Positions 25,191 through 38,790 of a stretch of DNA of 64,000 nt are shown in pieces. Under the pieces are notes generated by a model. The model was not told the origin of the DNA, made no database searches, and was given only the letters and a program-made list of their open reading frames with translations. The stretch lies in contig JANCRA010000001.1 of assembly GCA_024362935.1 (NCBI GenBank), positions 63,826,930-63,890,929 on the forward strand, read 5' to 3'. The DNA is from Setophaga petechia (Eukaryota; Chordata; Aves; Passeriformes; Parulidae). Position 1 is the first letter of the stretch. Each line of letters starts with the position of its first letter. The translations under genes were made by a program, and so were the position numbers.

Positions 25191-27784
25191 CCACATGGAA
25201 CAGTGTTTCATCTTTTTATTTGCTGATGAGAAATCAAAATCACTAGGGGAAAGCACTGAGAACTCAAAAGCACCAGGAAATCCCTACTCTTGGGGCCTTT
25301 TTTCCCAACTGTAGGCTATTATGCCACTTTAAATAAACATGGTAATCTAGCAGACTAGTATTAAGATAAATGTTTTGTGGCCTCAGCTAAGTCCATTTCC
25401 TGCACTCATTTCTCAGTGTGCAGTTGAGAATGGCAATAGCTGGAGCACTTGGGAGGGATCTGGACAGTACTGATAAAGTACTTGGTAGAATGAAGTAGCT
25501 GATCACACCCATGGGTGGTCCTTGGCAGCGTTTTGTTTACAGAAATCTCTGACATTATTTGCAACAAAAGCATTCTTCTGACTGGAGGCTGTTCTGGTTG
25601 TTCTGAAGTGTTCTGTGGCAGTTAATAGGCTGATGTCCTGAAAAGGGAGATTGAAAGGGCTGGGGTTAAAATGCACTGATGTAAGAGATGATGCACTTTT
25701 CCTGACTGTAGCACAGGATATTTGTCATTTAGAAAGGTGACTGGTTGCTAACCTGGTTATGTCACCTGAACAAAGCAGTTAAAAAGGGACCACTCAGCTG
25801 GGTGTGTTTATTCCTGAGTGTATCCACTTGCTAGGTTGGGAGACTAAGGGATAATGCATGGCAGGGCTTTGGACACTGGGGATATCCATGAGATTGAAAG
25901 GCCAGGTATTCAGTAAGTTTTCCTTGGGACAGGAAGAAATAAGGCAGGTCTGGCTGTACAGAGTTGTTTGCAGGCTGAAGAGAGTTCAAGTTCAGCAGAA
26001 GGTTTTAGATCACTCTAACGACTCTAAAAAGTTTCCAGGTAGTGACAGGAGACTTGACAGCAGAATACCAGAAACAGCAATCCAGATGAAACAGCCCTGG
26101 AGTCCCTTTTTTTTTTTTGTTTTTAACTTTCTCTTCAATATCTATGTTTTTTCCAGTGAAACTTTTGTAATGGTGGGGTGCAGTAGACAATGATCCCTCT
26201 GTGGCAGTATTTTTCCTAGATCTTGAAGGAATACTGCTTTGGCTTCCATAGTTTATTTACTGGCATTGCCTGTGCTGGCTGTAGGAAGACCATAACAGTG
26301 CAGTACTGTGAGTAATGATGCACGTGGGGGCCTGATGAGCTCCCAGCAGATCATCTGAAGGCTGATGCCATGTTGCAGGAAGCTTAAGAGAAGCCCTTCA
26401 AATCATCAGGTACTTTTTCCCCTCTCAGGACTTGCTGCTGCAGAGCTGTTTTTCAGTTGTTTCAAGGCTCCCTTTGAATGGCTTATCATCCCTCTCTGTG
26501 TCCTGTGGGAGACAAGAGCTGCTGGATGTAGCTGGTCATTACAGGATTCCTCACAGGTGTCTCACTAGAAGAACATAAGAGATGCCATTGAAAAAAGATG
26601 GATTTCAGAATTACATGTATACAGTGGATGATAAATGCAGGTGACAACAAAGAAACATCAATAAGAATTTGGTGTAAGAAAGCTGCTGCACTGACTCTGT
26701 CTCCTTCAGTAAAAATTGAGTGTGATCCATAGATTTTGGTTATTCCAGCAAATCACAGAGTCTAGCTTATCACATTTTCAGTTTCATTTAAACTTGCAGA
26801 AAGGTTTATTGGAACCTTGAACTCCACATCGAAACAAAACCTTTGACAACTTCAAAACTTTATGAGGATTTTTCCCCCCCCCATTCACTCATTCCTGTTC
26901 AAATCCATTTCTTCCATCAGCTGAGGACATTGGCAGATGAATTGGTATCCCTGAGCTAATATTCCTTCTGGTGGGACCCCAAAGTAAGAGAGACCTTGAT
27001 GGGTGTTCCCCTCCAGCAGCGACCTGTGGTTCTTGGCAGCCCTGGGAAGGAAAGGGGCGACACCAGCCAGAGGAAGGGTTTCTGTTTTCAGTGCACCAGC
27101 CAGATTTTGGGTGCTGCTGCCAAGAATGCAGATTTTATTAGTGCTGCAAAAAGAGACTCTGTTCAGGGGTCTTTATTTTCAATTCCAGTTTAATTCATGT
27201 TAATACTGCAAAGCACATTCTCCACTACCGTAATGCCATTTCACAGCCCCAGGGGGAGTTGCCCTCATGTTACAGAGTGGAAATGGGTTCAGGGTCTTTA
27301 GGGAGTTGGGAGTTATTATACCAGATCTAAAGCATAAATGGGCAAATTATGTTGGTAGGGGAGAGATGGGGTAGGGAGAGGAAAGGCCTGGGATATGTGA
27401 ATTGGTTTCAGTAAGAACCAGAGTGAAATTTCATCCACTTCTCAAGAAGACACCAGCCTTTTCAAAAGTCTCCCTCATTTATCCAGGATTAAAGTAAATA
27501 AGTAAATAGCTCATGCTTCCACTTGCTGGCTTCCAATGGAACCCAGAACCAGGGGGTGCAAAAGAGACACAGAAAATCATTTAATGGCTTGAAAGGAAAT
27601 AGTTTACAAATGGATGAGGTAGGATTGGTTCTTAAGAACTGCCCAATTTGGTTTGTGTAGCAGAGGATTGCAGCAGAACAATTTTGTTCACCTATTTCTA
27701 TGTTCACTGTATAGACCAGGCAGGCTGTGCCAAGTGCCTGAGTGAAGAAATACTTAATTACTGAAACTTCCATTTACATTAGCT
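25191..27784. other. non-coding stretch, nothing recognised
   Basis: The longest frame is about 111 codons (25858-26193), ends in a T-rich low-complexity tract (T12 at 26107-26118) and has no motif. No repeat, RNA gene or regulatory block stands out. Confidence 0.6.
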
Positions 27785-27950
27785 CTAAACCCTCATTTTG
27801 TTACTTCCTTTAATTACCCAAGCCAAATAAACACTGAGGAGTGTGTCTCACATTAATTTAGGCCCAGGCTCAGCAAGGTAATTTAATTAAGCGCCAGTGT
27901 AATTCACAGCACATTAGAAGTCCCACTGAAACCCACTTCTGCCGTTCTGC
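27785..27950. promoter_or_regulatory. candidate conserved non-coding element
   Basis: A compact block with several TAAT-core words, including gtaatttaattaagcg and cattaatttagg, mixed with non-repetitive GC-containing words. No frame is open. The texture resembles homeodomain-bound enhancers. Composition is the only evidence. Confidence 0.3.
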
Positions 27951-28000
27951 CGTTGTTTCTAAGCTGGTTTTACTTCTTGACGCTCCAGGACAAGCCAAGC

Positions 28001-28020
28001 TTTTTTTTTTTTTTTTTTTT
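28001..28020. repeat. T20 homopolymer
   Basis: Twenty uninterrupted T, followed by cgtttcag. No target-site duplication or SINE/LINE body is evident beside it, so I cannot say whether it marks the tail of a reverse-strand retroposed copy. The tract followed by an AG also resembles a splice acceptor, but no donor with an open frame follows closely. Confidence 0.9.
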
Positions 28021-31000
28021 CGTTTCAGCTCCAGTTATGAGCAGGGGAGAGAGGCAATTTGAGGTTAAGTGGAGAAAAATTTTACAGACTACTTGGGGAA
28101 AAGCTGAATTTTAAGTAGAAATGAATGTAGAGGATCTGAAGCACGTGTGGGCTGGGTGTTGGTCAAGCTGCAGGTGGGGGTCCTTGCTGTGTACCCAGTT
28201 CCCAAGGAGCTGCTGGGGTGTCTGCCCAGGAGGAGACAGGAGGCCACTCTTTGTTAGATACCCTGGGGCTGGGCTGTCTTGTGCCTATCACCAGGAGTGC
28301 CATGGTAAAAACTCTGTTGGATGCTGACAGAAACCAGATCCACACTTGATTGCTCACTTTGCTTGCTGGGTAGCTCAGAGTGTGCTGGGGGAGCTCTTTG
28401 CTGCTGCTGAAACTATGGAAGAGGAATTGCCTGGATGAATTTCTGTTGAAAAGTTCTAAAGAAACCCTCACCTTGGCATTAGCTGGGTTGAAATACTTTT
28501 AAGATCCAGCTTGCTCAGAGTGTGGTCCTGTTCATGTTGGTATGAATAACTCCATTATGGAAAAAAAATTACGACTGCATAAATTAGAAGAAACTTGGAT
28601 CCTGTGCCATTCGTTCAAGAAATTGTGAATGCAGTTGGGGAATTGACAAATATTTGGAATATTAATTGAAAACAGCAGACAACATTTTGTATTTTTTGAT
28701 ATGGCTACCACAGTGTTACCACTCACTTTCTTTTAGCTTTAAATAATGATCTAGATAATTCTGCATCTTGTTTTAAACCTATTAAGACCATGCTATAAAA
28801 ATTAGAGACAGTTTTATATAAAATGTAGGGAAGCTTAACCCATGCAAGTTTTAGTTGAGGAAAATACCTTAAACAACTTTCTGGAAGTTTTGAAACATTT
28901 TGACAGAACTTCTGATGTAATGATAGAGAAAATGCTGAAAGATTTGCATTTTAAACCAAATGTTTTTTTGTGTAAAACAAGAAGAATTAATCATCATGTT
29001 GAAGGGGAGTTGTTATAACAATGAAGCAATTTATCAAATGCAAATGCAGGGTTATGAATAGACTCCAAAAAGCTCTTAGCTTCTTGTCCAGAGCTGTTTT
29101 CCCACAAAGTTACCATTAAGTCACTGACAGAGTTGCTGGGAAACTGGGATACTTGCATGTAGAAAATCTGTTTGGAAAATGTTTCTATTTTTGGATTTAT
29201 CAACACATAATTCTGAAAAAGACTTTTCTCTTTCTCTCCATACCCACTCCCTCTGCTTAAAATTTCTAATGGGAATGCTGCTGCCTCAAATGAATAGTGG
29301 TGCTTGAAAGCATTTTAACTTTGCATTTCACTGTTACTGTACAAAGTTGTTATTTTAAAAATTTAAGAAATAATTATTTTAAAGTAGCACTGCTGTCCTT
29401 TCAAGCACTTTTCAGTTACTACCACTTATTTTAACTGAATTGTTTGTTTAATTTGCAGCACATCTTCTGTGCAATCTGGTCAGTCTGTGGAAACTGCCAG
29501 GTTACTTTGTCTGCTGTTACTGTTTCTTTATCTGCTCCTAGGGATGTGTTTCTGAGTCAGCAAAGGGAACCCAGCACATTTTCCAGCTTCCAGGAGAAAA
29601 GGCTCAGGAGAAAGACAGGCAAACCACTGCTGAGCCAGTAACAGTAAACAGAAAGGAGGAAGAGCCAAGTGGAGCAGCTTGGAAGGAAGGCCCAGGTGGA
29701 CACAGGAGGAAGAGCTGAGCACTGTCTCTGGCAGTGGGGTGAGAAAACTTAGAGCAAGCACGCAGAGCAAGATCATGATGAGCTTCTCAGAAATTAGCCA
29801 AATTGTATTGCACAATTTTATAATCCCTGCTACACTGGAAGTCACAGCAGGGATGCTTGTTTCAGTCTTGTCTCTGACACTCCTGCTCTTCAGAGGGCTT
29901 GAGGCTGTCCAGGGGCTGGGGGTGTGAAGGAAACCCTTCCTTCCTCCCAGCTGCTCCTCACGTGTCCCAGGACTGCCACAAAGGGGATTGAGGTTTGGGT
30001 TCTGCTCCTCAACACAAGCAGCCCTAAGTCTTCTCTAATAGGCCCCTCATTGTCCTTGTCCCTGTTCTCCAGGATTTTTGTGTTCTGCCCACATCCTCCT
30101 GGGATGGTGGTGCCCACAGCTGAGCCCTCTGCTTCCCCCAGCGAGCCAAGAGCGAATGTTGCTCCATGTGCTCTACAGATGGCACTTGGTTATTCTTCCC
30201 ACAATGGTTTTTCATTTTTCCCAGCAGCATGATGTTGTTGACTCCTATCTGTGATTTAATGTATTATAGCTCAGTAGTGAAATGGTAGAAGATTTGTGGG
30301 TTTGATTTTTCTTTTTTTGCCTTTCTGACTGCTTTAATAAAAAAAAAAAAGAAGGTGCTATAGGATCACTGGCAGACTTAGTTTATTTAATTTATTGGTG
30401 TTCTCAATGCTCAGGTTGAAAAGCCACATTCACAAAAGTATCTGCTGACATCATGAGTGTCACTAAGACTGGGCTATCAGAAGAGCTGTACAGCCCCTTT
30501 TAATCAGTGTCAGCTGAGAGGGTTGTGCTTGACTTTGGGTTTGGTTGTCTTCACAAAATAATTTTGATCATTTTTTTAATTGGCTCTGAAGTCAGAGTTT
30601 GAAAGTGAAGCTAAAAATCTAGTCCTTATTTCTCCTTCATTTCTGTGAAGCCAAAATATTGCTGTCCCCTTGCTGTCTGTGTCAACAGCAATCTGAACTT
30701 GTTTTCAGCCCAAATATTATCTCTGTGTCCAACCCTTCTTCCTCCTGTCAACAAATCCATGTTGATGGAAGGCTCAGTTTTGTTATTCATGCTTAAAACT
30801 GTGTTTTACCTTGCAGGTCTACGCTGGAGGCATTATGTCATGAGAAATATCAGAGATAAGAAGTCCTGAAAAACCATAATTTATGTGCAAGCTGACATGT
30901 TTCAACAACATGGACAGATATGAAAAGGTTATGAGGGTTTTTTGGGGGGTGTTTATTGTTGTGTTGTCTTGGTTTGGGGTTTGGGGTTATTATTTTTTTT

Positions 31001-34000
31001 AAATTTTAAACATGATTTGGAAACAGATGAGTGCTTAACCTCTTAAGACCAAAGATGTTAGTGTAAAGTGGCAAACTTGTCTGTTTGTTGCCCATTCCAT
31101 GACTACAAGCCAAAAATATTTTGACATCACTAGTTAAAATTTGATAAAAGGTTTCTATTGGCATAGAAACACCCAAGATGTTTGCCATGTTGGCTGCCTT
31201 TCAGTCCATCCCTCTGAATATTGCAGTGCTTTCCAGTCAGACATTTGAGACCATTTCATGAATGCTTACTGTCAAAACTTCCTGCCACTGTATGGGCATT
31301 GGCTCCATAAATCCCAGTGTATTTATTGCTGGGGCTGTCATTTTCTTCTTAGAACATTTAATACTCAGACTGTATCTTCTGTACACATTCAAGTGAGAAA
31401 AGAAAAGAAAGAAAAAGAAGGGAAAAAAAGAAAAGAAAGTCTTGCAATAGTTCATTTTCAGCTGGTGTTTTGTGTTTGTGGATGTTGCAGCAGCTGTGGA
31501 CTCTGCAAAGCAAACTGACTCTTGATTTAGTCTGGGACATGATTTTCCTCTTCTCCCACTGCTTCCTGAGCTCAGCATGTCCCAGTGTTGTTTGGAAGAG
31601 ATACAGAGTCAGCTGGCTGCTTTTCCAGGCAGCATTACTCTCCCCCTGCCTCTCGCTGCAGACAGCAACTTCTGTGTGATAAGGCAAAGTTTTCAGCTCT
31701 GAACATTCATCAGAACACACCATTCCTCTGGTAAGAGCATTGAACTGAGGTCTCTGATGCATGGCCAATTTGTCTCCTGCACAATGTTCCTCTCAGTTTG
31801 CAGCTTTAATGCAGCAGGGTTGGAAATCATCAGGCTTTGAACCAGGACCGTGTGGCTGAGCACACAGAGCAGGAAGCAAAGGTTTGACAATTGCATTGTT
31901 ATCTGCACCATGCAGGCAGAGCAGCCCACCAGAGAGCTCTGTATCACAAATGTAGTGGTGGAAATGGGAGTCAGTCCTCTCTCTCCCCATCCTGAGTTCT
32001 GGGCAGTGGACTGGACAACAGCATGAATGTTCAGAGCTGCATTGTTCAGCTTCTGAGTTCTTTTGTTTTCTATTTTTGGTTTTCTTTTTGTATTTTTTTC
32101 TGCGTTTGTAACTTATCCCTCCCTCTTATCTACAGCATCCTCGAGGCTGATGTGCTGCTGGTAGAACCAGACACTCATATTCATCCCAAATCTCTTCTGC
32201 TTTTTTGCCAACTCTACTTCCCAATTCAAACTGGCCAGGGGAGCAGTGATTCTAACCAGGCCAAGGTGCATGTTAGGAAATGAGAACAGGAGACTGTGAG
32301 CTCTTACCAGCAACAAGAAAAGACTGCAGACAGCTTAGCAGCCATCAGGACTGGAGATGGATGGGGGCAGAATGCTGTGAGTGCTGCTGGTTCCTTCAGA
32401 ATTCCACTGAAATGGGTATTTCTGACTTCAGGGGAAAAACCCTCCCCATAAAGAATAGGGTGGGTTTAGTTCTTAGGACATTTAATGATGTACTGGCACA
32501 TAGTAACGGCACTATAAATATAGTCTGAAAAAATATGAGCTTAGTTTGGAAGCTGCTCTCAGCTAAATTATGGGGTTTTGATCCTGACCTAAACTGATCC
32601 CACATGTTCCTGTATTCTCACAATGTTTGACTGCACAGTAAATCAACTGTAATTTTTGCTTTTTATTGCAAAGAACGAACAGAAGAAATTGGGAGTTATA
32701 TGACTTTGGCATATGTTTATCACATGGTTCAGGATTGTTTGATATCTTTTTGGGGTTAAGATTCAAATAAAGTTTAAAACAGGTACAGAGGATCAAAACT
32801 TGTTAACTGGTATTAGCTCAGAAAAAGCAGCCTGAGGTTCACCAGAGTGCTCATTTCACAAACGTTCAGTGCCTTTACAGAGGCACTCTTCTTCATTCTT
32901 CTCTTCTATGGAGAAGAATGCACTGATTTTACAAGTATTGGTGTGCTCTGCTCACACATGCTGTGTGAAGAAAAGTACCACAGCAGGGAACAGTCAAGGA
33001 GGAGGAAATGGTACAGCCATTGTACCCCTGGATTGTGGCTCTTCTTCTTTGAAAAATGATCATGTTCAGTATTTATTATTTTACCTCTCCTAAGGCCTTC
33101 TCTTCCCTCTTCTTCACTCCTGCTTGTCCCCACTTCAGGGGTGATGCCATAAACAAGTGTCTGCTCTGCAGCATGGAGCTTAGCCTGCCCACTTCAACTT
33201 TAAAACTCTTTGCCTTTCTGTTCACAAACACTTTTTTGTCATCTGATCCCTGCCCGCCAGCCCTTTTTATTTTTAAGATATTTCATACCTTTTGTTGTTG
33301 TACCTTGTAACTTCTTTCTGTTCTTTGGCTACCTTTTCCAATTTCTTCCTTTTTTTGTTTTAACTTAAGAGTTGGTATTTAGAATTCTTTTCTAATACTA
33401 TTGAAACATGGCTAAACTTGTCTTCTTGACCTTGGCTTTCCTAATGGACTGACTTTCCCCTCTGAAACATTAGTCTTGCAGCATGATTTTTGTGAGCTGG
33501 CTGCCCACACAAGTCTGCTGCCATGTGGGCTGTAGAGTCAGCTTGTCTGAAGCCTTGCTCAGTAATTACCAGGTAATAAAAGTTAACTGCCCCATAAAAC
33601 CACATGGATGAACCATGCTATTGCTGGCTTGCCCTACTCAGCCATCCTCTTCCTGTGTGCTGGATCTTTTGGGCAGGGGAAAGGACTATCCAGGGTCCCT
33701 TGTGGCTCTCTGCTCTGTGTTTCTGATAACTGGTGACCTGGCTACGGGCTGCAATGACAATTCTCAGAAGCACATCTCAAACTACAAGCCTGAAGCAGTG
33801 AATCTAAGAAGTTCCTATTTTATTTGTCTAGAGGGGGAAGAAAAGAAGTTAAGGCATTCCAAAGTTATCCTCCAACACTTAACTGTTTTCTAGACACCTT
33901 GAGAAATGCTTCAGGGTAATTCTTCAAAGCTTATCTATTGCAGCACTAAATTAGCTGCTGCAGAGTGAAGGTGTCTAACATGGACTCAAAAAGAGATCAG

Positions 34001-35460
34001 CTTTGCAACTTGCCTGAATTGGCCATGACTCAAACTGGCAGAACTAGTCTTAATTTTGTAGTTCAGTAGATGTGTATAACAGCTTTATGGAGAATTGGCA
34101 ATGTCAGGTTTCTGCCAACCTGCTAACAGGATTTATATTGCTCTTGTAACTCGTAATTTTTGCTGCTGGGGCTCTGGTATCTTCTTTTATCGTTGTGTCT
34201 TCTGCCTCAATTTTTGCTTCTTGATGAGATAACAATCCTATTTGGGGTTTGGGTTTTTTTATTTTCTTTTTGCTTTTGTTACAACTAAGTAACTGAGTTT
34301 TCAGACATCTTCAGGGCTTTCAAGTATGCCTGTGCAGAGCTCCTGGGAGATTTCTAAAGGAGTTTAAAAATTATTCAGAAGGCTGTTAAAATACAGGGTG
34401 GCAGCTTGGAAGGGGGGTGCTTCTGAATTGTGGAGCATCCAGAAACACCCAGAATATCTTAGGGTATCATTTAATCTATGCTTCTTCCCCAAAGAAGAAT
34501 CTTTACACTAATATTCCTAACAGAGGCTTATCTAAATTGTCCTTACATAATGACAGCCCTCCTGCTTCATTAGGCACCCTTAACCTTAACCTTTGGAAAG
34601 CTTTTCTTAATCTTGAGTGTAAGTATTCCAGAATCCCAGAAATAACCTGTTTGGGATAGTGCCAAAAGAATTCAGCTTCTCTTCTGCTTGCTGCACTGAT
34701 TTTCCAGAAGTGGAAGTAAAGTATGAAAGGTACTTTCAGAACAAAGTGGGTATTTTCAATTCTTTTTGTCAAATTGATTCTTTTTGTCATTAACATTGCG
34801 GGGAATGCCTGCAAACACTTTAGGGCCTCCTCTTTGCAAGAGGGATCACAGCTGAGTGTTTCCTGCACTGAAATCAAAATCCTGAGCTTTCTGCAAGGGC
34901 TGCACATGGCCATGCTGCTTTTAGTTAAAAACCAGGGGCTGAGAGCTAGGCAAGGGAGCTGAGAAGGGGAAGCACTTGAGAAGGCCTTGAGTAATAGCAT
35001 CCCTAAATGACAATGGCTGTTTTATGGTTTTTATAAGGACTGTAGTGTTTCTCATACATAAAAATAGACAAGATGTGGTTGCAATTAATGGAGAGCTCTT
35101 TGTTGGAGCTGTTGACTGTAGGAAAGAACCCAAGGGTTTGTTACACTCCTCAGTTGTAAAATTAACTAAATACATCTAGGGCTGCCTTGTGTCACTCCAT
35201 GGCATCTTTCAAAGCTGTAATTAGCAGATATCTAATGAGTTTTGGCTATAGCATGTGGATCAGATGACTCAAATATTTACTTTAGGCCTCTGATTGTCTC
35301 TACACAAGGGAGAATAACTTGGGTGTAATGTCTAGAGACTCATTTTTCTTGGGTTGTCTTGCCTAGAGACTTCATTTCTTGCTCATGATCTGTCAAACAG
35401 AGTCCTCTCCAGTTTCCTCAGTGGCAAGGTGCATTTAAAATATTTACGGGTGAGTCCTTG
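28021..35460. other. non-coding stretch with simple tracts
   Basis: There are overlapping chance frames, the longest being 165 codons on the minus strand at 34503-35000 and 136 codons at 31358-31768. None has a recognisable domain or splice-bounded structure. Simple features inside are A12 at 30339-30350 and a purine tract at 31395-31439. A segment around 34440-34640 has a vague resemblance to CR1/L3-type LINE tails, too weak to call. Confidence 0.55.
31395..31439. repeat. 45-bp uninterrupted purine tract (GAAA-rich)
   Basis: All 45 bases are A or G, mostly AAAAG/GAAA units. Such polypurine-polypyrimidine tracts are simple repeats and could form intramolecular triplexes in supercoiled DNA. 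It lies within otherwise plain sequence. Confidence 0.9.
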
Positions 35461-35499
35461 TTTCATGAAGAAATTTTTTTCATGAAGACTTCATGAAAA
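35461..35499. repeat. TTCATGAA cluster with 23-bp palindrome
   Basis: TTCATGAA occurs three times within 40 bases. The last two form an inverted repeat with 11-bp perfect arms (35477-35487 and 35489-35499) around one central base. Each TTCATGAA is a TTCnnGAA unit, the two-part form of a heat-shock-factor site, and is also close to STAT-type TTC-GAA sites. The two units are separated by three bases rather than the two of an ideal continuous heat-shock element. Confidence 0.85.
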
Positions 35500-35524
35500 C
35501 CATATTTTCACTTGAATTTTTTAG

Positions 35525-35605
35525 CAAGATTGTCCTGTTCTTTCCCAGTGCAGCTTTTGAGCACAGGAAACAAATCAAGCCAGGGTACATGTTTAGCCAG
35601 GGAAG
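35525..35605 (+). other. weak exon candidate, unknown
   Basis: An 81-nt interval lies between a T-rich acceptor (cttgaattttttag, ending 35524) and a good donor (AAG followed by gtaagg, from 35606). One frame is open through it (contains RLSCSFPVQLLSTGNKSSQG) and continues open beyond the donor. No motif is recognised. It may well be chance. Confidence 0.15.
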
Positions 35606-38600
35606 GTAAGGAGCATCTACAGCCATTCTTCCACTGTTGTCCGCTTGAACAAAGGCTGTTAACACCTCATAATGTGCAGGAAGAAGTTGTTTTCAAGAAA
35701 AGAGTTTGTGTGTCAGTTCAAACTACCTTGTTTGAAGCCTTCTCATTTTTTTCAGCCCACAGGCTTTTCTTCTGTGTTCTTTCCTTAGCCCATTTGAAAA
35801 CTATGAGTATAAGCTTTGACAGTAATTTCTTATTGACTGTGCTTGAGTTGACCTTGGTTCAGAAATTTCCCAATTGCTCCCTCTGCTTAGCCATCCCACC
35901 ATAAAGGATAAAGATTCAGATGAACCAAATACTGAGTTAAATCAAAGATATATCTCTCTGTTAGCTGTTTTTCTAACAGCTGGTTTTTCCTGAAGACTGT
36001 TCAAAGCCAATCTTTAAGAACTTAACTGCCTGAGTGCAGCAGTGAGAACAGCACTACACCTAGATCCATACCTGCAAATAGTGTGTTGTGGGCAACTCCT
36101 GAAATGAGTTTGTTCCTGCAGTCAGCACATGTCTAGGCATCTGTCCCAGGAGAGCTGAACTGAGTGTTCAACAAGTTTTTAATAAAGAAAGAAAAAAAGC
36201 ATGGGGGAGGTTAGCATGTGCTGTAGAAGTGTCTGTTTTATAACAGTCATGGTCTTCACAATAAACATGATTGATGTGCTCTTCATCACCAGCCACTCTC
36301 TTAATTCTTCAGATGGTGGCAAAGATGAATAGGGAGCGAGCTTCATCCTTCTGGAAAGCTGTGAATTTAAGCAGTGCCAATCTCATGGTTACAGGCAGTT
36401 GACTGAATCCCATGGGAGGTGCAGTCAGGCCAGTAGTGCTTTTCCTAACAGGGATTTTTCATGTGCCAGTCTGGTTTGCCCCTCAGCTCAGTTGTATTTC
36501 TCTCAGTGATGAAAACAGAAAGTACTTTTTCCTTTATCAGATTGACTGTAATCTGTGGGCACAGAGTAATTGGTATGAGTTGTGCAATTTATGGAAGATA
36601 GGCATTACTTTGGCTCCAAAATACATAAGTTTGTAGTTGCATCTCTGTCTATGACAATGGTTTGTCATATAGTCTGAAGATATGGGGGTTCTTTGGGTTT
36701 TATTAACCACACATAAAGCTGTAAAACTAACTCCTGTGACTGGTAGGAGCACAGGTTTCCATGAGCCATTAAGTAGGTAAATAATTTTTGGTGATGAGAT
36801 AGCCTAGCTTGTGTGTCAGTCAGGCAGATCTTATTCTTCTGTGGCTGTGTTCAGACATATTAAATGGACTGAACTAAAGGAAAATGCCTCCTAGCAAAGA
36901 TCTTCTTGCTTGAAAGATATTTGTAATTCTCACTGTGAAAGCTTCTCCAAAGTGATCTTTTTAGGATCTGTTTAATGAGAAAATCCAGAACTAGAACAGG
37001 TAATGAGAGTCATCTAATTACTTCAAGCTATAAGGAAAGTAATTGCTGACTTAATGATTTAGGCTATCAGCCTGTGATCTAGAGCTGAGGGTCTGAACTG
37101 CACAGTGTGGTCTGCATCTGAGAACACAAAGGTACAAATTGCCTGAGTATCCCTACTCCACCAGAACTCACAGCTTCCAAAGTAAATGGGTATGGTCAGG
37201 CAAAGACTGGAAACAGTGAGCTGGGAGATGCATGGCATGGCCAGACACTTTTCATTAGAGTCTCCTACCTCTTGGTGAAGCCCCTTAGCAAAAATATTTG
37301 TAATATTCCATCCTTTTCTTCCAGAGGTGACTCACGTCTGGGATCCTGTAGCTTTTCCTAAAAGGGAAAGAGTGAAGCTGCTGTTGTAGAAGAATTCAAT
37401 TCAGTGTTTTCCCTCCCTTCAGACCCAACATTTTTAACTGAACAAGGAGAAAACTGGCAGAGTCTCTATCAGTTTTCTGTCTTGAAGTTCCAAACCATTG
37501 AGAACAACAAAGCCTGTTCGTGAGTTTTCACTCAGAGGAGGGACATGGATAAATAGCTCAATTGCTTTTGGAGATGAATGTATGAGTTGGCCTTCAGGAC
37601 TTTTTAACTTGCTTGCAGTGATAGGAAATTACTATACAAAAAAACCCATTGAATTTTCTTACAATTTAAAAAGCAGCTGCAGAACTCTTTGTGAAACACA
37701 GGCAAAGGCTGTTTTACTTCTTTCTCATTGTGAAGTTTAGTATTTGTGCTGAATGAGAGGAATGGGCGCTCATAACCTACCAGGGCAGCCTGCTGTGGTC
37801 TGACCTCACTCTGCTGGGCAGTGTCCCCTTCATAACCTTGGAAAGGGCTCAGCAATTTCAACTGAGATGGGATTTAATCACCTTAATTGCCTGTGATGGC
37901 TAGGAGCACTGGGAGCTGGGTGGGAGGGAAGGATTCTGTTAGTGCCATGCTGGCACACCAGCAGATCCCATCAGTTACTGTATGGGTGTGACAGCAGCTG
38001 CTGGGCCAGCCCATGGCTCCAGCCCCACACTGACCACTGCAGGTATCCACTCGTTCCCATGGAGAGCAGATGGCTTAGGGTAGTGGAAGGTGACTTAGGG
38101 GACACAAATTAGCAGGAAATCAAGTTCTACTGATTTTGCTCCTCACTGGGTGAACTTTTATTGTTGCAATGGCAGAGCAGCCCCACAGGTCACTTTTTGA
38201 GAGGATGAGATCCCTCTCATCTGGTTTTCAAATCAGGTATTAGTTTGTCATGTGAACCTATTTTAGTTCTTCTTTTCTGTCCTGTAGAAGGCTTGTTATA
38301 GATAGTCAGGAGTTTCTTTCATTTTGAACACATTTACTGAATATATGTATATATAAAATTAGTGGAGCAAAGACATAACCAGTACTTGTGTATCACTTGT
38401 GGCCATCAAAGCGTAACCAGACCTGCCTTTTACAGGCGATGTATATTTAATGTCCTTAAAAATTGTCTTCAGTTGATTTTGAAGGTATTCAAGGATTGAA
38501 ATACTGAATAACTGTTTTGAAAATGTTATTCCAAGATGCACAGCTGGCAAAGATAATACAGTAGTTGGATAACCTGGGGTATGTCTCTGCAGAGTGGATA

Positions 38601-38639
38601 TAATTTTTAAAAATAATAGATAGTTCACAATGCTTGGAT
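35606..38639. other. non-coding stretch, nothing recognised
   Basis: No frame beyond about 100 codons, no supported repeat and no regulatory block. A short TA-rich tract (tatatgtatatataaaa) near 38342 is the only simple sequence. Confidence 0.6.
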
Positions 38640-38790
38640 GTTATGGACAGATGAGTGAATGTAGAACCAACGTGCAGTCAGTAAACTCCACCTTTCATAA
38701 TGTCAGATAAGCTTGTTTGAAGTTTAATAGCTACTTTTAATCGTTGTTCATTAACTTTTGAATTTTGGCCCCTGAATAACAGGTGGAGGC
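38640..38790. promoter_or_regulatory. possible conserved non-coding element
   Basis: Non-repetitive AT-rich sequence with spaced homeobox- and GATA-type words (agataagc, tttaatagc, tttaatcg, cattaac) and no open frame. The signal is weaker than in the 45-50 kb blocks. Confidence 0.2.

Noticed and set aside
30245..30350. AATAAA-like word followed by A12, suggesting a processed pseudogene tail
   Set aside because: No open frame or recognisable coding remnant lies upstream and no target-site duplication is evident; A-rich tracts are common here.
30950..31000. G-rich stretch (ggtttggggtttgggg) suggesting an interstitial telomere-like or quadruplex motif
   Set aside because: There are only two adjacent GGGG runs with a distant third, and the unit is not the vertebrate TTAGGG repeat.
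31720..31770. tRNA-like A-box sequence (ggtaagagcattgaactg)
   Set aside because: No matching B box at the right distance and no cloverleaf; at best a scrap of a MIR-type SINE head.
34440..34640. Possible CR1/L3 LINE 3' tail
   Set aside because: Only scattered words resemble the family, and the diagnostic CR1 terminal 8-mer repeats are absent; I could not align more than short fragments by eye.
34503..35000. 165-codon minus-strand open frame, the longest in the window
   Set aside because: No recognisable domain, overlapping open frames on the other strand, and no splice or promoter structure. A frame of this length is expected by chance in 64 kb of both strands.
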